From: CATOSP01 sp965237775
GTDB lineage: Bacteria; Chloroflexota; Dehalococcoidia; Lucifugimonadales; UBA3495
Assembly: GCA_965237775.1 (NCBI GenBank)
Contig: OZ250155.1
Coordinates: 620,001 to 684,000 of the forward strand
DNA length: 64,000 bases
Direction of reading: 5' to 3'
Position numbers and translations under genes: made by a program. The notes under the pieces are model-generated. The model was not told the origin of the DNA. It was given only the letters and a program-made list of their open reading frames with translations, and ran no database searches. Shown here one piece after another: positions 1 through 7,477 of the stretch; within the stretch, counting starts at the first letter, position 1, and the number at the start of each line of letters is the position of its first letter.

Positions 1-660
1 GGCCCGCACCGTGAGTTGGCCCCTGGCTCCGCCGTAGCGCACCCGCCCCACCGTTTCACGCAGGAAGTGGGCGGCGCCGCGGGCGGTGTAGGCCCGGCCC
101 TCGCGCAGGCGGGCCATCAGCACGTCGCCGGTTCCGGCGGCGACGGCCAGCAGCGGGTGATAGCCCCGCGCACCGGTGTAGCCGTGGTGGCGAGCTCCTT
201 CCTTGGCCAGTCCGTAGGTCTCGCAGATGGTGGAGTCCAGGTCGATGGTCAGGGGCCCGTCGCCGGGTCCGGCCCCAGCCTCCCAGGCCCGGGCCAGCAA
301 CTGGCGGCTCACCCGGTCCAGTTGGCGGACGTGGCCCCACCGGAAACTGCGCAGGAAGGTGCCCAAGGTGGAGGGCGCCTTGACTACACTGCCCAGGGTG
401 CAGGCTGTCCTGCCGGTGCGCAACACATCGGCATCGTCGATGCAGTCGCCGCCCGCCAGCGCGGAAGCCACCAGCGTCATGATCTTGTCGCCGGTGTTGG
501 CTCGGCCTGGGGCCCAGCCCAGGTCCAAGTGCCGGTCAACCAGTTGGGGCAGGCCCAGGTGCAAGGCCAACGTGGCGGGAAGGATCAGCCCGGCATTGTT
601 GACCAGGCGGTGGTCGTCGAAGGCGATGTGGATGCCGTCGGGGTGGTTGCGTGGTAGCAT
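1..660 (-). CDS. IS1380-family transposase, N-terminal part (cut by window edge)
   Basis: The minus strand is open from an ATG at 660 to the window edge, about 220 codons. The translation reads like the N-terminal half of IS1380-type DDE transposases: an opening RNHPDGIHIAFDDHRLVNNA, then GHVRQLDRVSRQLLARAWEA, an acidic catalytic stretch LTIDLDSTICETYGLAKEGA and a following HHGYTGARGYHPLLAVAAGT block. The first catalytic Asp sits in TIDLDST. The rest of the protein and one terminal repeat lie outside the window, so intactness cannot be judged. The family call is from remembered sequence features, not from a search. Confidence 0.82.
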   Translation of the reverse strand, partial: MLPRNHPDGIHIAFDDHRLVNNAGLILPATLALHLGLPQLVDRHLDLGWAPGRANTGDKIMTLVASALAGGDCIDDADVLRTGRTACTLGSVVKAPSTLGTFLRSFRWGHVRQLDRVSRQLLARAWEAGAGPGDGPLTIDLDSTICETYGLAKEGARHHGYTGARGYHPLLAVAAGTGDVLMARLREGRAYTARGAAHFLRETVGRVRYGGARGQLTVRA

Positions 661-788
661 CTATTGGGTGCTCCTTGTTTCTGGTTGGTTTTCTGTCTCG
701 AAAACCATTATCCCAGATGCACAGGAGCACTTTCTTACCCATTCAACCCGCCGCGACACTCACCTTTTCGGTGGATTCGGGCTTAGGT

Positions 789-1457
789 TCAGGGCTTAAT
801 CCCCATATCGTTGGCCCTCTTAACGATATCTTGGACATGCGCGTCCACCGGCAGATCGTCCCAGCCGTTCCACCATTTGTAGTCGTCCAGCTCGCTTCGC
901 TGCAGCTTTACCTTGGTGTCGGGGGCGATCTCGACCCTAACCACGTCATGGTTATTGACTTTACCCCGGTGCTCAAATAGGTACTCCGCACTTAACCCCA
1001 CGAGCCGAGTCTCTTCGTAGACCTCCCGAACGGCTGCCGCTACCGCAGGTTCACCGTGGTTTATCCCTCCTCCTGGGAGGGAGTATTGATGCTTCCCCTT
1101 GTCCCGCACGAGAAGATACTTTCCGCGGTGAATCACGAGGGCAGTAGCTCTTCGGCGTTTCGCCGTACTGTGGTGACCGTCTGAGTTTGACTTCCCCCCT
1201 CGCAGTCGACGGTAGACATCCACAATCGGCCCACCGTGGCCTCGACGCACGATGCGATACCGGAAGTTCTTTCCCTTCAGTTCGTAGGATTTGCCATCCG
1301 CTGCGGCGTCGGCCATCGACATTTGTGACATGGCCGTTTTGACCCAATCCGGGACTCCTCCCATGTCTTCGCTAGAGTAGTTATAGCCTCCGATACGAGA
1401 CCAACCACTTTCGACCACTAGGGCCTCCTGGAGATCAAAGTCAAACTTCGGTGTCAA
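789..1457 (-). CDS. Nudix hydrolase-domain protein
   Basis: This 222-residue protein has a Nudix fold in its second half. The Nudix box runs from G130 through E136 to R144-E145 and E148-E149, and matches the GX5EX7REUXEEXGU pattern except that an Arg replaces the last Gly. Nudix enzymes cleave nucleoside diphosphates linked to another moiety; the substrate here cannot be told. The first 100 residues have no recognisable domain. The start at 1457 is TTG with no Shine-Dalgarno, so the true start may be internal, for example a Met near 1331. It stands alone between two transposase genes. Confidence 0.75.
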   Translation of the reverse strand: MTPKFDFDLQEALVVESGWSRIGGYNYSSEDMGGVPDWVKTAMSQMSMADAAADGKSYELKGKNFRYRIVRRGHGGPIVDVYRRLRGGKSNSDGHHSTAKRRRATALVIHRGKYLLVRDKGKHQYSLPGGGINHGEPAVAAAVREVYEETRLVGLSAEYLFEHRGKVNNHDVVRVEIAPDTKVKLQRSELDDYKWWNGWDDLPVDAHVQDIVKRANDMGIKP

Positions 1458-2080
1458 TGTAGTTTATTTCCAAGCAATGATTATTCCTTACTAGCGGGGT
1501 CGCGGCCAACCGGCGCGGTCCCGGTTTCACCCTCATAATCGCCGCCTGGTAGCGCTTGATCCTCCCCAGCTGACTATTGTGTCCAAGTGTATAGGTTCTT
1601 ACCGGATGGAGCCAAGCGCGTACTAACCGCCGCGCCAGGCAGAGAACCACAGGGGGATTGCCGGACAGTCCTATACAAAGCGGTCCTTTTTGTAGCGGTC
1701 CTTTTGTATAGGTTGGGGTTGGCATCCATTCGTTGGGTCATTCCTACGTGGGGCACCTATTCTTGCACGGCGTCCCGATCAGTTACCTGTCGAGGTGGTT
1801 GGGCACCAGTCCATTCAAACAACGTTTGTCCATTTGGAATTAGTCCCGGACCCGGCTGGCCGCCTTGCCTTGGTACCATAACCGACCGGCTTCCGCTCCA
1901 GGATTTGTCCCCTTTCGAGGGAACGTGCGATCTGGAGTCCTGTCGACTTAAGCGGGTTGCCTTCGACCTCACTCGAGCCCCCAGAGATATGCAGGCATGA
2001 TGTCCATTAATGTGAAAAAGATTTCCCAAAAACTCATGCGTGGACCGGTTGTTTGAGGTCGTACACCGGAGGAGAATAAA
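1458..2080. other. gap without a supportable gene
   Basis: About 620 bases separate the Nudix start from the leader ORFs. Several 60-130 codon frames are open on both strands, but none has a Shine-Dalgarno, a recognisable domain or convincing composition. The only clear structure is the inverted repeat at 1670-1712. Confidence 0.4.
1670..1712. repeat. inverted repeat with internal direct repeat
   Basis: CCTATACAAA (1670-1679) is the exact reverse complement of TTTGTATAGG (1703-1712). Between them a CGGTCCTTTT block occurs twice, 15 bases apart. It could be an operator, a small hairpin or a relic of a mobile element; nothing nearby decides this. Confidence 0.5.
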
Positions 2081-2179
2081 TTGCTTGGGGCGCGCCGGAG
2101 TGAGTCCCTGGAAATACCATGGGCCCTAGGGCTTAAGTTTCACCGCCTACTCCCTAGGGCCCGAAGGAGGTCACAATGA
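2081..2179 (+). CDS. putative 32-residue ORF upstream of the leader peptide
   Basis: A TTG codon at 2081 follows GGAGGAG with a 6-base spacer. The reading frame of 32 codons ends in TGA at 2177-2179, overlapping the ATG of the next small ORF (2176) in an ATGA arrangement. The peptide is basic and has no known features. The good ribosome site and coupled stop/start are the only support, so it may be a translated leader rather than a functional protein. Confidence 0.3.
   Translation: MLGARRSESLEIPWALGLKFHRLLPRARRRSQ
2121..2162 (+). promoter_or_regulatory. hairpin abutting the ribosome binding site of the leader ORF
   Basis: GGGCCCTAGGG (2121-2131) pairs exactly with CCCTAGGGCCC (2152-2162), with a 20-base loop. 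The stem ends one base before the GAAGGAGG ribosome site of the ORF at 2176, a position suited to control of translation or transcription. The arm is itself nearly palindromic. Confidence 0.5.
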
Positions 2180-2256
2180 CCGCACGACCAATCACGGTCG
2201 TCTTGGTCATCACGACGGTGCGGGGGCTTCTGACCCTCGTCATCGTCGTCATATGA
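2176..2256 (+). CDS. 26-residue branched-chain-rich peptide, attenuator leader candidate
   Basis: ATG at 2176 is preceded by AAGGAGG with a 5-base spacer, an excellent ribosome site. Of 26 residues, 14 are Ile, Leu or Val and five are Thr, as in leader peptides of ilv/leu operons, where stalling at branched-chain codons controls attenuation. A perfect 28-base palindrome follows directly (2259-2286). Within the ORF, CGGGGGCT (2221-2228) is exactly complementary to AGCCCCCG (2279-2286) in the palindrome's 3' arm, giving an alternative pairing. A hydrophobic toxin-like peptide is another possibility. No biosynthetic gene follows; an IS66 element begins 47 bases past the palindrome. Confidence 0.55.
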   Translation: MTARPITVVLVITTVRGLLTLVIVVI

Positions 2257-2258
2257 CC

Positions 2259-2286
2259 CGGGGGCTGCCGAATTCGGCAGCCCCCG
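2259..2286 (+). terminator. perfect 28-base palindrome, attenuator or terminator hairpin
   Basis: Bases 2259-2286 form a perfect palindrome centred on an EcoRI-like GAATTC, three bases after the leader stop codon. It is GC-rich but lacks a T run (GTATACTACC follows), so it may be a weak intrinsic terminator or the 3:4 hairpin of an attenuator. Confidence 0.55.
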
Positions 2287-2324
2287 TATACTACCAATTA
2301 TGCCGTGACATTACCAAGGGTTTT

Positions 2325-2332
2325 CTTCAAGT
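2325..2332. repeat. target site duplication of the IS66 element, left copy
   Basis: CTTCAAGT lies immediately outside the left terminal repeat and is repeated exactly at 3765-3772. Eight bases is the usual duplication size for IS66 elements. Confidence 0.9.
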
Positions 2333-3764
2333 GTAACTGTTCAGAGTTGAGGGGATGGATTAGTTAAAACTTGCTTGGGAAGTTCGGTGCGTCGGGTCGT
2401 CGGTTATGTTAAATCAGGAGGATGGAGAACAAGGTAGACCTGAGGACGGCCAGCCGGGAGGCGCTGTTGGCGGTGATTGCGCGGCAGCAGGCGGTCATCG
2501 ACGAGTTGCAGCGGCGGATAGCGGCGTTGGAAGGGGGTCTCAAGGGCAAAGGGCGGCCCGGAATGCCGGGCAACAAACCGGGTGCAAAGTCAGAGCCGGC
2601 CGAGAAGAAGGAGCCAAGAAAGCCTCGGCCCCACGGCTTTAGCCGTCGGCGCACGGTGGCGGCTCACCAGGTGGAACATGTCTTGGACTCCTGTCCGGAG
2701 TGTGGCACCGGGTTGGTTGGGGGTTGGCCGCAGCGGACTCGGGAAGTCATCGATATCCCAGTGGCTCCGGTGGAGGTCACGGAGCACGTTTTCGTGACCC
2801 GGGTCTGCCCAGTATGTGAACGGCGCCGGACCCCCAAGACGGACTTGGGCGGTGGGGTAATCGGTCGGGGACGGTTGGGAGCCAACTTGGTCTCATTGAT
2901 CGCTGGCCTGCGGGAAGAGGGCCGGTTGCCCCTTCGGACCATCCAATGGTATCTGGAGACCGTCCACCAGTTGCGCTTGAGCGTTGGGGGAATCACCCAG
3001 GTCCTCCACGGCGTGGCCCGGCAAGCCCAACCGGCGGTGGCCGAGGTGCTGGAACTAGTCCGGACCAGCCAGGTGGTGCACGCCGACGAGACCGGCTGGC
3101 GCCAGGAGGCGGCCAATGGCTATGTCTGGACCTTCTCCACTCCCACTGAGCGGTACTTCCTGCGCCGAGGCCGGAATAAGGAGGTGGTGGACGAGGCGCT
3201 GGGGGAGTCCTTCAGCGGGGTGTTGGTCAGCGATTTCTACGCTGCCTATAACCACTACCCTGGCCTGAAGCAGCGGTGTTGGGCTCATCTGCTCCGGGAC
3301 ATCCATGACCTGAAGGCCCTCTACCCAGCAGACGCCAAGCTGGCCGGATGGGCGGCGGCAGTGCATGACCTCTACGCCCAGGCCAAGCGGTTCTCCCATC
3401 CTCAGGCAAGGAAACGCCGTCAGGCCCAACTGGAGTTGGAGCGGAAATTGTTGGCCTGCTGCCGACCCTTCCTTGATGACCCAGGGGCAGTCCAGGCCAA
3501 GCTCTGCCGGCGCATCCAGCGCTTCATCAAGGAGTTGTTCGTATTCGTAGCCGAACCGGCCGTCCCCTCGGAGAACAACGCCGCCGAGAGGAGCCTTCGT
3601 CACCTGGTGACCAGCCGCAAGATCAGCGGCGGCACCCGCTCAACCCAGGGCACCAACACCAAGATGGCTCTCGCTTCCCTCTTCGGTACCTGGCGCGCCC
3701 GAGGATTGAATCCCCTCACCGCATGCCGCCAGTTGCTCACTTCCCCTCAACTCTGAACACTTAC
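2333..3764 (+). mobile_element. IS66-family insertion sequence, 1432 bp, complete
   Basis: The element has 23-base terminal inverted repeats beginning GTAA: 2333-2355 and the reverse complement at 3742-3764, differing at one base (GTAAC against GTAAG). Both ends are flanked by the 8-bp duplication CTTCAAGT. It carries only one gene, the TnpC-type transposase, so it belongs to the short IS66 group without tnpA and tnpB. Intact ends, duplication and ORF point to a recent insertion. Confidence 0.92.
2422..3756 (+). CDS. IS66-family transposase (TnpC type)
   Basis: The 444-residue protein is full length for the short IS66 group. It starts with a leucine-rich coiled helix (residues 10-40), then a Gly/Lys/Pro-rich linker, a zinc-finger-like pair (SCPECGTG and RVCPVCERR), and the DDE domain: HADETGW with the first Asp, SDFYAAYNHYPGLKQRCWAH with the second, and NNAAERSLRHL with the Glu, followed by the basic ISGGTRS tail typical of the family. 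A GGAGG ribosome site ends at the base before the ATG at 2422. No frameshift is visible, so it is probably active. Confidence 0.93.
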   Translation: MENKVDLRTASREALLAVIARQQAVIDELQRRIAALEGGLKGKGRPGMPGNKPGAKSEPAEKKEPRKPRPHGFSRRRTVAAHQVEHVLDSCPECGTGLVGGWPQRTREVIDIPVAPVEVTEHVFVTRVCPVCERRRTPKTDLGGGVIGRGRLGANLVSLIAGLREEGRLPLRTIQWYLETVHQLRLSVGGITQVLHGVARQAQPAVAEVLELVRTSQVVHADETGWRQEAANGYVWTFSTPTERYFLRRGRNKEVVDEALGESFSGVLVSDFYAAYNHYPGLKQRCWAHLLRDIHDLKALYPADAKLAGWAAAVHDLYAQAKRFSHPQARKRRQAQLELERKLLACCRPFLDDPGAVQAKLCRRIQRFIKELFVFVAEPAVPSENNAAERSLRHLVTSRKISGGTRSTQGTNTKMALASLFGTWRARGLNPLTACRQLLTSPQL

Positions 3765-3772
3765 CTTCAAGT
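3765..3772. repeat. target site duplication of the IS66 element, right copy
   Basis: CTTCAAGT directly follows the right terminal repeat and matches 2325-2332 at all eight positions. Confidence 0.9.
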
Positions 3773-3902
3773 CTGTCACCCAATTTTGCCTCTATGTATC
3801 CTATCCAAATTTTCTCCATAGTTCAGCCGTGAGGCCGTCCGCCTGGCGTTGGGGCGTATTCGTGGCCGTGGAGTTCTCTCGGACTTTTTAGAATAACCTC
3901 CC

Positions 3903-4049
3903 CTAGTCGCGCCGGGCGCCGTCATGGCGGCCCTGGAGCCGGTCCTTTGCGTCGTCGCCGTTATGGCACCGCTGGCACAAAGCCGCCAGGTTAAGCAGGC
4001 TGGCCGCTTCCGGGCCGCAGTCCCAGACGTGACTGCGATAGCCCGGGTG
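3903..4049 (-). pseudogene. remnant of an HNH endonuclease C-terminus
   Basis: In one minus-strand frame, 48 codons before a TAG at 3903-3905 read HPGYRSHVWDCGPEAAS and then NLAALCQRCHNGDDAKDR, the end of an HNH nuclease with the ALCxxCHN zinc/catalytic helix. The upstream part of the domain is missing. At about 4042-4049 the sequence switches to a different gene (see 4042-4295), so a deletion or recombination joined two unrelated gene ends. Phage-borne HNH nucleases are common in such regions. Confidence 0.5.
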
Positions 4050-4295
4050 CTGAGGCCCTGCCCCGCCAGGTCCGCGATGCGGGTCGCCATTGGGATGGTC
4101 TCCCCTTCCATCTCGGCTATCGATTCGGACTGTAACACCTGCCCACCCGTGCCAGAGGTAGGGAACGCCGGTGTGACAGCCTCTTTTCGGATTTGAGCGG
4201 TATCAACGGCGGGGTTGAGAGCCTGATCCGCCCCGGTAGAAATCTTGAGCTCCCACGCCCGGGCGCCTCCGGGGAAAAAGTACAGGTCATAGACA
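4042..4295 (-). pseudogene. truncated duplicate of the HTH protein gene at 6601-7209
   Basis: The minus-strand frame here reads LYFFPGGARAWELKIS, then IRKEAVTPAFPTSGTGGQVL and ETIPMATRIADLAGQGLSTR, closely matching the C-terminal part of the 202-residue protein at 6601-7209. The match stops inside the helix-turn-helix after GLSTR, where HNH-nuclease DNA begins. There is no start in frame with the N-terminal half. It is best read as a decayed copy. Nothing else in 3773-4304 looks coding. Confidence 0.6.
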
Positions 4296-4304
4296 CCGGA
4301 CCGT

Positions 4305-5408
4305 TTAGTTGAACCTGATCCGCATCGACGAATCTACGTAGGTCCATGGACGTCGATTTGCAGGCGGATCTATCGGGATCAGAAGAGGTGGATCGGCGGT
4401 CTCCAGGGGCCTTAGGACTTGGGTCTTGTAATGAGTTTCTCGAAATGCGGTCTCAACTAGGACGAACTCCTCAATCTCCCTCACCGTGGTTTCCTGGCCA
4501 GAGAACTGGTGTACCACCTGTTGCCGCAGAACGTCAAATTGTGGTTCCCGCCCGAACAACACCAACTGGTTGGGGTCGGTCGCATCTGAAAATCGGAACT
4601 CTCCTGACTGGTCGACCCGCCACATGGACTCCTTCATCTTCTTGAGGCCAAGTAAATTGTTGCTGGCGTAGAAGAGATAATAGTCCGTGAGGTCCCGATC
4701 ATTGCGCATTTCGAAGGACCGGACGAATCGGGCTCCAGCTGACTCTCTGAGTTGTCTCAGATAGATGCCGTGCAGCATCCGATTACGTTCTAAAGGGTCG
4801 GTCATCGACGAAACCTGTTCCCATGCATCCGTCCCGAAGAACCCATTGAAATTCTCGACCTGGGCCGAGAGGCTAAGGAATCGGTTGATCTCTTCATACA
4901 TAAATGTGACCAGGACTTCGCAACTACGGTGTGAGAGAAGTCGGTGTACCAATTCAAAAGGTACTCCGCTCCAACCGAAGGGGTCGATCAGGGCGAACAT
5001 GGGAGGGACGCGACCTGCTTTTTCCCTAATGTCCAGGAGGGAAGTCACCTCCGACTCAAACGTGGTTCCGCCTGCGACCCTTACGCGAAAGTTGGCCGGT
5101 GTTTCGATATGGTCCAGGACTTGCTTGAGCATTTCAGCCCGATCTGTTCTTTCCTCAATGAACAGAAACGACACGCGTCCCTTATCCCTCGATCGTTGCT
5201 CCAACGCCGCTTTTAGGGCGATGATGGGTGACCCGTCTTCTCCCTTGGAATATCTCCCCGGTCCAGCGAACCCATCGACGTATCCGATCTCAGGAAAACC
5301 ACCTTGGCTAAGGATCGGCACCCAGGCCTGTAGGTATCTCTTTAGGATTTCATGCTTGGCACGAGAATGGGGTTCGAGGTCCCATATTGTGGTGGTCGGA
5401 GCGGCCAA
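4305..5408 (-). CDS. tcmP: three-Cys-motif partner protein TcmP
   Basis: The 367-residue protein opens TTIWDLEPHSRAKHEILKRY and continues GYVDGFAGPGRYSKGEDGSP, the signature of the TcmP family, named because its members sit beside DUF5131 proteins carrying three conserved cysteines. DGFAGPG resembles an AdoMet-binding glycine loop and the mid-region FALIDPFGWSGVP a DPPY-like motif, so a methyltransferase-type fold is likely; the reaction is unknown. The TTG start at 5408 lies 7 bases after GGAGG and inside the last 67 bases of the DUF5131 gene, so the two are translated together. This is one of the few intact two-gene units in the element. Confidence 0.85.
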   Translation of the reverse strand: MAAPTTTIWDLEPHSRAKHEILKRYLQAWVPILSQGGFPEIGYVDGFAGPGRYSKGEDGSPIIALKAALEQRSRDKGRVSFLFIEERTDRAEMLKQVLDHIETPANFRVRVAGGTTFESEVTSLLDIREKAGRVPPMFALIDPFGWSGVPFELVHRLLSHRSCEVLVTFMYEEINRFLSLSAQVENFNGFFGTDAWEQVSSMTDPLERNRMLHGIYLRQLRESAGARFVRSFEMRNDRDLTDYYLFYASNNLLGLKKMKESMWRVDQSGEFRFSDATDPNQLVLFGREPQFDVLRQQVVHQFSGQETTVREIEEFVLVETAFRETHYKTQVLRPLETADPPLLIPIDPPANRRPWTYVDSSMRIRFN

Positions 5409-6181
5409 CTAACGCCTCCAACTGCTCGATTCATAGGGTCGCCAGTGTCCCCGATTATAATAGGCCCGCCTCTACAAGGCAGATCATCGTGAGTTCTCCC
5501 GTCGAGGCTCCGTCCGCCCGCTTTACTGGTCCTGCCTCCCCACTGTTTGAAGAAGAAAGGGATTCCCGCCATACGGCAGTCTTCCCGTATGCGGCGAACC
5601 CAATCACCATTCAAAGTCCGCGCCCTTGGGCCACTCTCTCCCCCTACGATTACCCATTCTAAAGCGTCCATATAGGCTACCAGATTGACGGGTCCCAATA
5701 GAGGCTCTACAGACAAGAACCGTACCGAAGATGGCACCTGCGTCAGAACGGGCACTCTTTGATCAGCCCAATATTGATTCTCGACTGATACACCCATCCA
5801 GACGTTCCCCGGCCAGTCCAACACTCGGGCCAGGGATTCCAGCCTCTTTTCCCGCTTGGTGAGAACCTGGAAGGTGTGGCGGGGGGCTTCGGCCATCACT
5901 CGAAATACCCGCTGTATGAACTCCGTGGGAACCTCTTCATGGAAAAGGTCGCTCATACTGTCGACAAATATTCTACGGGGAGCTTTCCAAGTCCCCGGAA
6001 TTCCCAGGCGGTCAGGATGGAGGGTGATAGTGGCTTTACCGGGTAGGAAGGGACCGCCCTTACCGAACCGCAGCGTGATGGCTTCAGCATAGCACCTAGC
6101 ACAGCCCGGGCTGATTTTCGTGCATCCAGTGACGGGATTCCATGTCGCATCCGTCCATTCGATAGCTGTCCGATCAGGCAT
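5342..6181 (-). CDS. DUF5131 (phage Gp37/Gp68 family) three-Cys-motif protein
   Basis: The 279-residue protein begins RTAIEWTDATWNPVTGCTK and has the family's C20-x6-C27-x2-C30 cluster ending CARCYAE, which may bind an iron-sulfur centre. Other family blocks are present: IFVDSMSDLFHEEVP, FQVLTKR, NVWMGVSVENQ, RFLSVEPLLGP, WVIVGGESGPRAR and FFFKQWGG. The family is linked to phages and is often suggested to be radical-SAM-like; its function is not established. GGAGGAG precedes the ATG at 6181. The C-terminus overlaps the start of tcmP, its usual partner. Compare the second family member at 10746-11519. Confidence 0.88.
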   Translation of the reverse strand: MPDRTAIEWTDATWNPVTGCTKISPGCARCYAEAITLRFGKGGPFLPGKATITLHPDRLGIPGTWKAPRRIFVDSMSDLFHEEVPTEFIQRVFRVMAEAPRHTFQVLTKREKRLESLARVLDWPGNVWMGVSVENQYWADQRVPVLTQVPSSVRFLSVEPLLGPVNLVAYMDALEWVIVGGESGPRARTLNGDWVRRIREDCRMAGIPFFFKQWGGRTSKAGGRSLDGRTHDDLPCRGGPIIIGDTGDPMNRAVGGVSWPLRPPQYGTSNPILVPSMKS

Positions 6182-6196
6182 GACCTACTCCTCCTC

Positions 6197-6307
6197 CTAC
6201 CCGCCCGACAGTCCAGCCTCGAACCCCCAGGTCTCGCCCGTCCGACAGACAATCGGAGTGGTCGACCCATCGTGAGGACACTGTGGCTTCAAGTGTCGGA
6301 CTTTCAT
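6197..6307 (-). CDS. possible 36-residue zinc-ribbon-like ORF
   Basis: An ATG at 6307 opens 36 codons (MKVRHLKPQCPHDGSTTPIV) ending at a TAG at 6197-6199, just upstream of the DUF5131 gene. CPHDG and a later Cys resemble half of a zinc ribbon, a theme in this region. No ribosome site is evident and the ORF may be a fragment. Confidence 0.25.
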   Translation of the reverse strand: MKVRHLKPQCPHDGSTTPIVCRTGETWGFEAGLSGG

Positions 6308-6371
6308 GGTACGTGAACTAAAATCGGCGATTCAACGGGCATCTGTCAGTAAACATTGCAGAAGGCCCAGA

Positions 6372-6423
6372 TGTGTCCATTGCCAGGCTATAACGTCGCC
6401 GGGACGTCGAGCTAATGTACGCA
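6372..6423. repeat. degenerate copy of the 53-bp inverted-repeat element
   Basis: TGTGTCCAT at 6372-6380 matches the left end of the dispersed element, and AATG recurs 43 bases later (6414-6417), but the right end is eroded. It lies in the 293-base stretch 6308-6600, in which no gene could be found. Confidence 0.3.
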
Positions 6424-6600
6424 TTATCGCTCCTGGGTCGAGGTGGCTACCTTCAGTCTTAGTGAGAGTCTGGTCCATTATGAGGCTCCGGCGTCAGGTC
6501 CTCCGCATGGTTAGTGGATTCACACCCCACAGCCCGGACGACAATTCGAGCTTGTCTGTGCCAGGATTGGAGTCCCTCAACTTAGACGTTTTCACCTGCA

Positions 6601-7209
6601 CTATGGAGGGGGCAACTGTGCCTCTCGCCGCAGCGTCCGCGCAACCCGCATATGGGACACCGCCGGGTAGCCCTCACACTCCAACGTGGCAGCGATCCGC
6701 CGGGTGCTGAGGCCCTGCCCCGCCAGCTCCGCGATGCGGGTTGTCATTGGGATGGTCTCCCCTTCCATCTCGGCTGTCGATTCGGACTGTAACACCCGCC
6801 CACCCGTTCCGGAAATGGGGAACGCCGGTGTTACAGCCTCTTTTCGGCTCTGAGGCGTATTAACGGCGGTTGCGACGGTGATGGGGACCCGCTGCGCGAT
6901 AGACACTTTAATCTCCCAGGACGCGCAGCCCCCGGGCGCGAAGTAGACGTCAATCCCGGTGGCTTCAAGCTCCTGGTCAAGCCGCCGCCACTCCCCGACG
7001 TCGCTCCCCGTTCGCCTGGAGAGGAACGCAGCCGACAACTCCACGGCCGACACGGTGTCAGAGGACCCGGCAACGGCCTGGCGCACCTGGCCGGGAGTCA
7101 CGTCGTCAGGCGGCGACGGAGCCACTACACGCCAGGACAGGTGGCCAATCCGAGGTTCAAACACGGTCCGTCTGCTGGGCGTCGGGCTGCAGGTCCAGCG
7201 GCCAGTCAT
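6601..7209 (-). CDS. phage-type protein with C-terminal helix-turn-helix
   Basis: Up to 202 residues. The middle has a possible beta-rich block (DVYFAPGGCASWEIKVS) and the C-terminus a helix-turn-helix-like segment, IAELAGQGLSTRRIAATLEC then GYPAVSHMRVARTLRRE, similar to the HTH of resolvase- and transposase-type proteins. The start is uncertain: the first 13 or so codons overlap the gene upstream (7157-7477) and a GTG near 7170 is an alternative. A truncated copy of the C-terminal half lies at 4042-4295. Role unknown; DNA binding is inferred from the HTH only. Confidence 0.55.
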   Translation of the reverse strand: MTGRWTCSPTPSRRTVFEPRIGHLSWRVVAPSPPDDVTPGQVRQAVAGSSDTVSAVELSAAFLSRRTGSDVGEWRRLDQELEATGIDVYFAPGGCASWEIKVSIAQRVPITVATAVNTPQSRKEAVTPAFPISGTGGRVLQSESTAEMEGETIPMTTRIAELAGQGLSTRRIAATLECEGYPAVSHMRVARTLRREAQLPPP

Positions 7210-7477
7210 TGGCCTGTCCGCACCAGGGGCAGGACCGGCTTCGCCACTGCTCGATCTCCTGTGGGGCGTGGCCGCCGCACCACCGGCAGACCAGCGGAGG
7301 GGTGTAATGGGAGTGGGCGCCTTTGGTGGCGTCGGGGCCCCGGCCCTGTTTGTAGGCGACGCTGTAGTCCGAGTGAGCCAAATCGTGAGCCTGGGCGTGG
7401 GCCTCCCCGCCCAGGCGGACCCAGGCGAAGTGATGGGGCCAGTCAGCGCGGCTATGGACGGGCGCTTCGGGCATCAC
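7157..7477 (-). CDS. small protein with C-terminal zinc ribbon
   Basis: The 106-residue protein has a His-rich N-terminal half (HSRADWPHHFAWVRLGGEAH) and a four-Cys zinc ribbon near the end: VCRWCGG, then SCPWCGQ about 18 residues on. Its ATG at 7477 overlaps the stop of the gene upstream as ATGA, so translation is coupled. It is not recognised as a named family. Several neighbours have the same small zinc-ribbon design. Confidence 0.5.
   Translation of the reverse strand: MMPEAPVHSRADWPHHFAWVRLGGEAHAQAHDLAHSDYSVAYKQGRGPDATKGAHSHYTPPLVCRWCGGHAPQEIEQWRSRSCPWCGQANDWPLDLQPDAQQTDRV

Noticed and set aside
16..657. 213-codon plus-strand frame over the IS1380 region
   Set aside because: It lies on the opposite strand of a frame with clear transposase motifs and has repeat-like composition.
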